In this document: one piece after another, positions 55,575 to 64,000 of the stretch
Layout: each line of letters starts with the position of its first letter
How positions within the stretch are numbered: the stretch's first letter is position 1
DNA from: Eurosta solidaginis
Taxonomy: Eukaryota; Arthropoda; Insecta; Diptera; Tephritidae
Assembly: GCF_040869045.1 (NCBI RefSeq)
Contig: NC_090322.1
Coordinates: forward strand, 78,205,675-78,269,674
Direction of reading: 5' to 3'
Length of the DNA: 64,000 nt
Program-made: the position numbers and the translations under genes
The notes under the pieces: model-generated
Seen by the model: only the letters and a program-made list of their open reading frames with translations
Databases searched by the model: none
What the model was told of the DNA's origin: nothing

Positions 55575-56490
55575 AGGACTGTAGCTTCTTCGAGTGTGTA
55601 GTTTTTAGACCTGGCCACCATATAGGGGACGCGTAGCATGCAATCGGCTGACCAATAGCTTTTTAAGTGGTAATGAGCGTTTCTTTGGCTTTTCCCCAAG
55701 TACTGCCAGCAAGAGATTTGAGGATTTTATTGCGGCTCTGGATTTTCGGTACAATTGTGGCTGCATGCTCACCAAAATGTACATCCTGATCAAACGTCGC
55801 ACCCAAAATTTTGGGGTGTGGGACAGTCGGTAGCGTAGTGCCATCGACATTTGGGACGTCCATGTTGTGAATAAGGTCGCTGAGGATTTAGTCGGTGATA
55901 ATGCCAGGTTTCGCGAGGCGAAAAAACTGGAGAGATCAGGGAGGTAGCTGTTTATTCTAGTACAAAACTTATCGATCTGTGGGCCTGGGCCTGTGGCCAT
56001 TGTTGTGCAGTCATCGGCATAGGAAACGATAACAACTCCTTCTGGTGGCGAAGGTAGCTTTGATTGTAGAAGTTAAACAAAAGTGCGAATATGACATCAC
56101 CCTGCGGCACCCCTTGTTTAATTCTTCTTGGTTTTGATGTTTCGTTTCTAAATTGCACAACTGCCTGCCGACCACCCAAGTGGGGGTTTTGATTTAAACC
56201 GCAATTTATCTGGCTGCTAATGGCATTTAGCGCGGTGGTGGTGCTATGGAGTTTTCTGAAGCCATGCTGATGACAGGCTAGCTGCAAATTTGCTTTGAAG
56301 TAGGGGAGCAGAATGGCTTCAAGCGCCTTGGCTACTGGCGATAGGATAGATATTGGCGATATGACTCTCCTATGTTAGTTGGTTTCCCAGGCTTTAGTAG
56401 TAGTGGCCATTTTCCATTTTTCGGGAATGACGAAGGTGGAAAGAGACAGGTTGAAGAGATGCGCTAAATATTTGAAACCCTCTTTCCATG
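55575..56490 (-). mobile_element. LINE-A fragment A10 (RT and thumb), decayed
   Basis: An internal piece without a 3' tail. It has small deletions, including about 110 bp near 56178 between NPH and LGGRQ, and the active-site region reads MPMTAQQ in the shifted frame. It ends at 56490, where the tail of A11 begins. Confidence 0.82.
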
Positions 56491-58207
56491 GCTGTTGTTG
56501 TTGTTGTAGCAATGCTCGCCCCACCTAATAGCCGCAACCGATCACAAATTGTCATCAATATCCTCTAACGGGAGTCCAAGGAAACTTGCCGTTTCAACAG
56601 GGGTGGATCATAAGGAAAGGGGTGTTAGAGGCGTTGGTTCCACATTACAATTAAAGAGATGGTTGGTGTCATGTGGGGACACATTGCAAGCGGGACATAC
56701 ATTTTGTATGACGGGGTTGATTCTGGATAGGTAAGAGTTTAACCTGTTACAGTATCCAGAACGAAGTTGAGCAAGAGTGATACGCGTTTCCCTGGGGAGT
56801 ATGTGTTCCTCTTCCGCGAGTTTTGGATACTTTTCTTTAAGTACTGGATTCACCGGGCAATTCCCGGTATAAAGGTCCGACGCCTGTTTATGGAGTTCAC
56901 AAAGGACCTGCTTGTGTTTTTTCGCTTCATACGGCTGGGTTCTCAGGTGCCGTATTTCCTCAAAATTACGGAGATGACTCCTTAAGCCCCTAGGCAGTGC
57001 TGGTTCATCAATGAGATGTCTGTTGGGATGCCCAGGTTTCTGGGTATTCAACAGGAACTGTTTGGTCATCATCTCATTTCTCTCCCTGATGGGGAGTATT
57101 CTCGCCTAATTATGCAGATGGTGTTCTGGGGACATAAGAAGACAGCCCGTGGCGATTCTGAGAGCAGTATTTTGGCAGGCCTGTAGTTTCTTCCAGTGGG
57201 TAATTTTTAGGCTTGGCGACCATATGGGTGACGCGTAGCACGTAATCGGCTGGCTAATTGATTTGTATGTAGTCATGAGCGTTTCTCTATCTTTTCCCCA
57301 GGTACTGTCAGCGAGGGATTTGAGGATTTTGTTACGGCTCTGAATTTTCGGAACAATTGCGGCTGCGTGCTCACCAAAATGTAGATCCTGACGTCACACC
57401 CAAGATTTTGGGGTGTAGGACAGTCGGTAGCGTAGTGCCATCGACGTGGATGTTCAAAATGGTCGACATTTGGGACGTCCATGTTGTAAATAAGGTTGCG
57501 GAAGATTTAGTCGGTGATAATGCCAGGTTTCGCGAGGCGAAAAAACTGGAGAGATCAGGGAGATAGCCGTTTATTTTATTGCATAGCGCATCGATCTTTG
57601 GGCCTGGGCCTGTGGCCATTATTGTGCAGTCATCGGCGTAGGAAACGATTGTGACTCCTTCCGGCGGTGAAGGTAGCTTAGATATGTAGAAATTAAACAA
57701 AAGTGTGGATAGGACACCACCCTGTGGCACCCCTTGTTTAATTCTCCTTGGTTTTGATGTTTCGTTTCTAAATTGCAACGATGCCTGCCGACCACCCAGA
57801 TAATTTGCGGTCCACCGTTTAAGACATGGGGGAAGGGTAGACCCTTCCAGGTCGTGCAGTAACGAGCCATGGTTGACCGTATCAAAAGCTTTTGATAGGT
57901 CTAGCGATACGAGTACTGTTCTATGGTGGGGGTATTGATTTAAACCGCAATTTATCTGGGTGCTAATGGCATTTAGCGCGGTGGTAGTGCTGTGGAGTTT
58001 TCTGAAACCATGCTGATGAGGGGCTAGCTGCAAATTTGCTTGGAAATAAGGGAGCAAAATGGCTTCAAGCGTCTTTGCCACTGGCGATAGGAGAGATATC
58101 GGACGATACGACTCACCTATGTTAGCTGGTTTCCCAGGCTTTACTAGCGGGACCACCTTGGCCATTTTCCATTTCTCGGATATGACTAAGGTGGAAGGAC
58201 ACAGGTA
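56491..58207 (-). mobile_element. LINE-A copy A11, 5'-truncated
   Basis: It starts with (TTG)n and runs from the LINE 3' end to the RT fingers, ending at ACCTGTGTCCTTCCACC near 58207, next to BEL/Pao gag sequence. The RT piece 57371-58222 keeps LDLSKAFDTVNH, GVPQGGVLST and YADD. Small deletions break the thumb (near 57390) and the carboxy-terminal part (near 56965). Confidence 0.88.
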
Positions 58208-58559
58208 GAAACGAGCCGTCAAAAGGTGGGATTTTGATTGGGGGTAGTCTTTGACTTAACTGCACGTCAAGTGGCGTGGTTGTTGTCGCATTCTGTGACT
58301 CTGAAATGGTAGAAGAATTAGTAGCTGCCTCAATCATGTCGTTCAACTCGCCTAATGTTTCCGTGTAAATACGCTCGATTTCAGTGTAAGCATCCAAAAT
58401 CTGTTGAGCCAGCTCACTGGTTGTGGCGTCTTCAGCAGCACTTGATACGTCATCGTACCCCTTTACATATTTTTCCCAGTATTGGCAAAGCAGCGAACGA
58501 CGACCGATTAAGAATCCTTTGGTTTGCTTGGTTTTGGCTGTTTTGCGTAAATTTGCCAT
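58208..58559 (-). pseudogene. BEL/Pao gag, amino-terminal fragment
   Basis: It starts at a true ATG (MANLRKTAKTKQTKGF). A helical region, LAQQILDAYTEIERIYTET, leads to LPPIKIPPFDGSF, the conserved start of the BEL/Pao capsid domain. It is cut directly after that motif by LINE-A copy A11. The residues that follow in the open frame (LPVSFHLS) belong to the LINE. Confidence 0.8.
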
Positions 58560-58947
58560 GAAATTCATGATTAAATTTGCAACACATGTTTGTTGCTTTA
58601 TTAAAGTCTTCATGGTGCTATGTACCGCTTTGTGGACGTGCAAAAAATTTCCAGAATACCGGCGTAGAGCTGAAATATTGCTTCAAGCTTGAAGTATAAA
58701 AATATCCAGTTAGAATCACGTGATATTTCCACAGTATGTATCTGTTATGTGTAGAACAGCAATTATCGCATTGTTGGAATGTACGTAGCTTGCGTAGAGC
58801 AAAATGTAGATACCTGCGAATAATATGCGTATAATCTACACAAGAATCGTTCGAAAGGCCTTTATTTTGTAAGTTAATTATACGGCCGTGATTTTTCCTA
58901 TGACTTTTCAAAGGTCGCGGGCTTGTTTCCCCGCAAGGGATGCCAAA
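58560..58947 (-). other. BEL/Pao leader with probable primer-binding site
   Basis: It separates gag from the LTR. On the coding strand TTGGCATCCCTTGCGGGG follows the LTR end TGTTAACA within a base or two, as a primer-binding site should. The rest is AT-rich and non-coding. Confidence 0.6.
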
Positions 58948-59216
58948 TGTTAACAAGTAAAGAAAAAGGAACGTGTTCTCTGGTTCACGCCTCTCCGTAT
59001 AATAATTTTATTTGCAAATATCCAGTACATAGTTGTCCACATACATATATATGTATGTGCGTATATACATAGGTTCATATAGGATACAGCTAAGGTTATT
59101 GTTTTATACATAAGTACATAAGTGCAGTTTGAGAAGTAGCAAATAGTAGCACAAAGGAAACCAAGCAAGAATGCCAGGGGCTGATAGGGTTGCCGTGTGA
59201 CTTCAAATACTTAACA
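58948..59216 (-). repeat. BEL/Pao 5' LTR
   Basis: About 269 bp with 6-bp inverted ends. The right boundary is inferred from TTAACA; the LINE-B match begins directly after. No second copy in the window confirms it. Confidence 0.65.
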
Positions 59217-59454
59217 ACTCGTTTCATGTCTCCCTGATTATCGCGCACCCTTTCTTCCATATATTTTAGCAACATTATAGGAGTCCAGTTTTATTTTGTG
59301 CAATAGTAGCAGCTCGCGGTCATACCACTTATTTCTTAGCTGTATTTTTATTCTCTTCTCATACGTCAATGCTTACATGGCTTCAGCTAGGATAACGTTC
59401 AGTTGTATAACTCTATATTCTACTCCAGTATTATACAAAGAGCTTAAATCGCTT
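59217..59454 (-). mobile_element. LINE-B fragment
   Basis: It is the reverse complement of the 42.1-42.3 kb part of LINE-B: the GCTCGCGGTCATACCACTTAT stretch (here without its last base) matches the sequence encoding NKWYDRELREL. It shows that LINE-B has at least two copies. Transib copy C begins directly after it. Confidence 0.8.
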
Positions 59455-61214
59455 CACAGTGTTTCGTGTAGAACAAGCTAGCTGGACAAAAACAAAGTTC
59501 TCATTCCAAGAAAAGTGTAATGAGAAATGAAAGAAAACAATCAAAATAACGGGGTTTTTGCTTTTTTTTTGATATTTTTGCTCATATATATTGAGTAATT
59601 GAAGTAAGAAGGCGGGAGTGGACGTAAAATGCATTGATTAATTTGCAAAATTCTTGTTGAATATTAAGATTCATATTTCTTTAAGTAAACACTTTTATAT
59701 CATTTTTTTGGTGGATTCTAAGCTCGAAGGTAAGTAAAATTTTTTAATAGTAATTCCTTCGCAATTAGAGTATTTTCAATATATTTAACATTCCATTATT
59801 AAGAAGAAAAGGTATTTTTTCTCTATATTTTTAACTTTAGGGACAAACAAGTTACATACATCCGCGGACATCCGGGCTAAATTTTACATATGTTATAGTC
59901 GCAAGTATTCTCTAAAAGTCGAAAGAAAAAACCATTGCGAATTCTTTGCACATCTATTTTAAATTTTTTTTTTTGTAGATTTAGTTATCTCTACATATAA
60001 AATAGGATGTATGTACGTACCAGCTCCGACGAGATATTTGAACATTTAAAGCTGATCTACAAACGGCAAAACCGATTCCCAGGTACAGGGAACAAACACG
60101 CAGCCGTAAAACACACAAAAATAAACGCGCAAGGTCAACAAGAGCACACCAAAAGCAAAAAGGCGAAAATCACTGACTTCAACCTGCCACAACCTACCGC
60201 ACAAGTCACCAAGGTATAAAAACAGGTACATACAAAGCAATCCTAATGCAGGTATAACCACTCAGGAACGCTACGCAAAACAACCTCATTTGGTAGCATC
60301 TACGACAATACCTGAATGTAATATAAATACTGCACAACTGATAACAAATCAGAACGATCAACGACACAACAATCATCAACTATACACCCTGTCGGAAAAT
60401 CAACAACACAAAGCGGTTTAGTTATAACCGTACCAAGAACGGAGTTTTTTGACATTTGGTTTCAACATTCGAAAGAAGCCAAATATAAAGAATTATTGAG
60501 TTTTGTTGTACTTAAGTACGATTTAAGCGAAGCAGCCGAGTATTCGATAAAAAGTTTAAGCTTACAAATATCGGCATATTCGTCGAAGCTGGATCAAAAG
60601 TGGAACACTTCTGGAAGACATAAGGAGCGATTTTTGAATAAAAACTCGGAGTGGCTTTCGGGTCCAGACTTCACATTTACAATAACGGTGGATTCAAAGT
60701 TGCCATCAGACCAACCAACCACTTCTTCAGATTACCCCGGCCCCGGAAGACGAAAGAAGGACTTTGTTAGCTGCAGTGAAAAAACCAAAAGGCGTCGAAT
60801 GGATGACCTCTTGCAATCTAGAAGTCCTGGTGAGTTACTTTATGCGGCAGAAGTATCAACGCGTATGTCCGGCAACAGAAATGTCATAAAAAAATCACAG
60901 GAAACCACTCAAATATCCGGCAAAAAGATGACATGTGAGCCAGATGCAAGATGCTTGAGCAATGTAGAAGCTTTAGCATACTACGTAGATAGCAAATCGA
61001 CGACTCATGGGTACAAAACGACTCGGAAGTGGAGCATCAAAGCAGGCCATAAGGTTTATCCATCATTTTTTAGTCTAAGAAAAGCTAAGGCAGAATGCTA
61101 TCCAAATGAAATTGATGTGGGTGAAACAGGTGCGGAAATTAAAGTCCAGTCCGCATTAGATAAAACTGTTGAGCGTTTAGTTTTAGCAAATCAAGAAGTT
61201 TTTGTTAGTTTACT
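59455..61214 (+). mobile_element. Transib copy C, left half
   Basis: It starts with CACAGTGTTTCGTGTAGAAC, a 24-bp spacer and ACAAAAACA, like copy B. The 5 bp before it are CGCTT; the matching right flank is outside the window. The element is cut at about 61214 by an RTE-clade LINE. It lacks the 12 bp that hold the copy A start codon ATGGCAGC. Confidence 0.9.
60007..61214 (+). pseudogene. Transib copy C transposase, 5' half
   Basis: The first short frame is 60007-60219. The main frame is open from about 60400 (no ATG) to the RTE insertion, reading EFFDIWFQHSKEAKYKELL, then RSPGELLYAAEVSTRMSGNR, CEPDARCLSNVEALAYYVD, YKTTRKWSIKAGHKVYPSF and ECYPNEIDVGETGAEI. It is cleaner than copy A here and would be the best template for the amino-terminal half. 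It ends before the catalytic residues. Confidence 0.85.
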
Positions 61215-64000
61215 TACTTACTTACTTAATTGGCGCTTAACCGTCTAAACGGTTATGGCCGTCCAACAAGGCGCGCCAGTCGCTCTTTCGCTCCGCCAAC
61301 CGGCGCCAATTGGTCACACAAAGGGAGTTTAAATCGTTTTCCACCTGGTCCTTCCAACGGAGTGGGGGCCGCCCTCTACCTCTGCTTCCATAGGCGGGTT
61401 CCGATAGGAACACTTTCTTGGCCGGAGCATCATCTTTCATTCGCATAACATGGCCTAGCCAGCGCAGCCGCTGCGTTTTAATTCGCTGGACTATGTTGAT
61501 GTCTGCGTATAGCTCGTACAGCTCATCATTAAATCTTCTTCGGTACTCGCCATCGCCAACGCGTAGAGGTCCATAAATCTTTCGAAGAACTTTTCTCTCG
61601 AACACTCCCAAAGCCGCTTCATCTGCTGTTGTCATGGTCCATGCTTCTGCCCCATATAGCAGGACGGGTACGATAAGTGACTTGTAGAGTATGATTTTCG
61701 TTCGCCGAGAGAGGACTTTACTTTTCAATTGCCTACCTAGTCCAAAGTAGCTTTTATTGGCAAGATTGATTCTTCGCTGGATTTCAGTGCTGATGTTGTT
61801 GCTAGTGTTGATGCTGGTTCCCAAATAAACGAAGTCTTTTACTATTTCGAAATTATGGCTGCCAACAGTAGCGTGGTTGCCAAGGCGCATATGCGCTGAC
61901 TCTTTGCTCGATGACAGCAGGTACTTCGTTTTGCCCTCATTCACCATCAAACCCATCTTTACCGCTTCTTTTTCCAGCTTGGAGTAAGCAGAACTAACAG
62001 CGCGGGTGTTTAGGCCGATGATATCAATGTCATCAGCATATGCCAGTAATTGCACGCTTTTATAGTATATTGTTCCAGTGCGGTTAAGTTCTGCAGCTAG
62101 TATAATTTTCTCCAGCATCAAATTAAAGAAATCGCACGATAGGGGGTCACTCTGTCTGAAACCTCGTTTAGTTTCGAACGGCTCGGAGAGGTCCTTCCCA
62201 ATTCTGACTGAGCTGATGGTGTTGCTCAACGTCAATTTGCACAGCCGTATAAGTTTTGCGGGGAAACCAAATTCAGACATAGCGGCATATAGGCAGCTCC
62301 TTTTCGTGCTGTCGAAGGCGGCTTTAAAGTCGACGAAGAGGTGATGTGTGTCGATTCTCTTTTCACGGGTTTTTTCCAAGATTTGGCGCATTGTGAAAAT
62401 CTGGTCGATGGTAGATTTACCAGGTCTGAAGCCGCACTGATAAGGTCCAATCAGCCGGTTCACGGTGGGCTTCAATCTTTCGCACAATACACTTGAAAGG
62501 ACCTTATATGCGATATTAAGAAGGCTGATTCCACGATAGTTGGTGCATTTTGCAGTATCCCCCTTCTTGTTGACTGGGCAAAGAACACTTAGATTCCAAC
62601 CGTCGGGCATGCTTTCGTCCGCCCATATTTTGCTAAGAAGCTGCTGCATGCGCCTTACCAACTCCTTGCCGCCGAACTTGAATAGCTCCGCAGGCAATCC
62701 ATCAGCGCCCACGGCCTTGTTGTTTTTCATTCTGGTTATTGCTATTCTAACTTCGTCATAATCGGGCGGGGGGACATATATTCCATCATCATCGATTGCG
62801 GGATCGGGTTCTTCAGCTCTGCGCGGTGAATTGCTGCCTCCATTTAGGAGAGCAGAGAAGTGTTCCCTCCATAATCTAAGCACTCTCTGGACATCAGTTA
62901 CAAGGTCGCCGTTTTCATTCCTATAGGAGTTTGCCCCGGTCTTAAAGCCTTCCGTCTGTCGCCGTATTTTTTGGTAGAATTTTCGGGCGTTATTCCTGGT
63001 GGCTAGCAGCTCAAGCTCCTCGCACTCACGCCTTTCTGCTTCTGCTTTTTTCTTCCTGAAAAGGCGTCTCGCTTCCCTTTTCAACTCACGATAGCGTTCA
63101 CACACTCCTCTTGTCGCGCTTGTTTTAAACGTAGCCCTGCAGGCAGCGTCTTTTCTTTCGGTTGCAACGCGGCATTCTTCATCATACCAGTTGTTTTTTC
63201 GTGGCCGCCGGTAACCAATTTTTTCCTCGGCGGCAGTACGAAGTGCTTTGGAGATATGCTCCCACTGGAATACTTCAGGATGAGTTGTGCCCTCAGAGAG
63301 CAGGTGTGAGAGTCGAGTTGCGAAATCATTGGCAGTCTGTTGTGATTGAAGCTTTTCGACGTCTAGCTTTCCTTGTGTTTTTTGTTCCTTGTTTTTAGCC
63401 GCGTTGAGGCGGGTGCGTATTTTGGCTGCAACGAGATAATGGTCCGAATCGATGTTAGGTCCTCGGATCGTGCGCACATCTAAAACACTGGAGGCATGCC
63501 GTCAGTCTATCACAACGTGATCGATCTGATTGCGAGTATTTCGATCAGGAGACAGCCATGTAGCTTGATGTATCTTTTTATGCATGAACCTCGTGCTTGA
63601 TATGACCATCTTTCGAGCACCGGCAAAGTCAATCAGCCTCAGTCCGTTAGGAGAAGTTTCATTGTGTAGGCTGAACTTTCCGACTGTAGGGCCAAAAACA
63701 CCTTCTTTGCCCACCCTGGCGTTAAAGTCGCCAAGCACGACTTTTATATCATGACGGGGGCAGCGCTCGTATGTGCGTTCTAATTGTTCATAAAAAGTGT
63801 CTTTCACCTCATCGTCTTTCTCCTCTGTCGGCGCATGGGCGCAGATGAATGATATATTAAAAAATTTTGCTTTTATTCGGATAGCGGCGAGACGCTCGTC
63901 CACAGGCGTGAACGCCAGCACTTGGCGACAAAGTCTCTCTCCCACCACGAATCCGACGCCGAAACTGCGCTTATTCGCATGGCCACTCCAATATATGTCA
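61215..64000 (-). mobile_element. RTE-clade LINE, runs off the right edge
   Basis: Its 3' end is at the left: a (TTAC)n simple repeat on the plus strand, then the stop at 61237. Endonuclease and RT are in one frame apart from a single in-frame stop near 63500. It inserted into Transib copy C. The 5' end is beyond the window. Confidence 0.88.
61237..63948 (-). pseudogene. RTE-type endonuclease-reverse transcriptase, one nonsense codon
   Basis: The endonuclease part (to 63502) shows VVLGDFNARVGKE and RNQIDHVVID. A TGA follows where Trp is expected in this family, then RHASSVLDV and the SDHYLVAAKIR end of the endonuclease. RT blocks are KAVGADGLPAELFK, NYRGISLLNIAYK, YQCGFRPGKSTIDQIF, HHLFVDFKAAFDS, RGFRQSDPLSCDFFNLMLE (RQSDP where RQGDP is usual) and the active site YADDIDIIG. 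The end has LLYGAEAWTMTTAD and RRLRWLGHVMRM-like sequence (QRLRWLGHVMRM), typical of RTE elements. It is otherwise uninterrupted over about 900 codons, so it is recent. Confidence 0.87.

Larger units (their letters stand above)
58208..59216 (-). mobile_element. 5' end of a BEL/Pao LTR retrotransposon
   Basis: Minus-strand element: LTR at 58948-59216, leader, then gag. The LTR, read on the plus strand, runs TGTTAACAAG...ATACTTAACA, with inverted ends TGTTAA/TTAACA. Next to it on the coding strand is TGGCATCCCTTGC, a probable primer-binding site. The left side is cut by A11. No other BEL/Pao part is in the window. Confidence 0.75.

Overview
The window is eukaryotic and looks like an insect, most likely dipteran, intergenic or heterochromatic region built almost entirely of nested transposable elements. 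The signs are AT-rich spacers, GT-AG introns, several APE-type non-LTR retrotransposons, Ty3/gypsy and BEL/Pao elements, and a Transib-type DNA transposon. A tephritid fruit fly is my guess from the general repeat landscape; nothing here proves the species. I recognise no host gene, no tRNA or rRNA gene and no CRISPR array.

Layout. 1-3006 is a Transib copy (A) with a RAG1-core-like transposase pseudogene. It is cut at 3007 by a minus-strand Ty3/gypsy element ('gypsy 1', 3007-16634) with very long LTRs, an almost complete pol and a RING-H2 finger reading frame in front of gag. Its 5' LTR is split by LINE-A copy A1 (11635-15678) and ends at a second, plus-strand gypsy element ('gypsy 2', from about 16635). 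Gypsy 2 is decayed and split by LINE-A copies A2, A3, A4 and A5; A3 itself holds a 508-bp inverted-repeat element. Downstream of pol, gypsy 2 carries a broken frame resembling a ULP1/C48 SUMO-type cysteine protease. At 35.2-39.1 kb lie a small LINE remnant and an apparently intact, intron-containing DDE-like transposase gene (553 aa when spliced) whose flanks carry six direct copies of CACTGC(C/G)ACGTTAC.

39.2-44.3 kb is a second LINE family (LINE-B, PHD-finger ORF1) split by A6. 44.4-46.7 kb is A7, joined to the 5' LTR, duplicated primer-binding site and leader of a third LTR element (46.7-48.5 kb). Then follow a LINE-A 5' fragment (A9), a third LINE (LINE-C) RT fragment and A8. A8 is interrupted by an internally deleted Transib copy (B, 52950-55087) with complete inverted repeats and a perfect 5-bp target duplication. 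A10 and A11, a BEL/Pao 5' end, a LINE-B fragment, Transib copy C and an RTE-clade LINE running off the right edge complete the window.

How the parts relate. The order of nesting gives a relative history: Transib A, then gypsy 1, then gypsy 2, then LINE-A copies, then A4 and the small inverted-repeat element. LINE-A is the dominant recent invader; copy A4 is full length with an intact 1330-aa frame and a perfect 13-bp target duplication. The strongest points of interest are the RSS-like Transib ends, the RING and ULP-like domains on two different gypsy elements, and the spliced transposase gene with its motif array.
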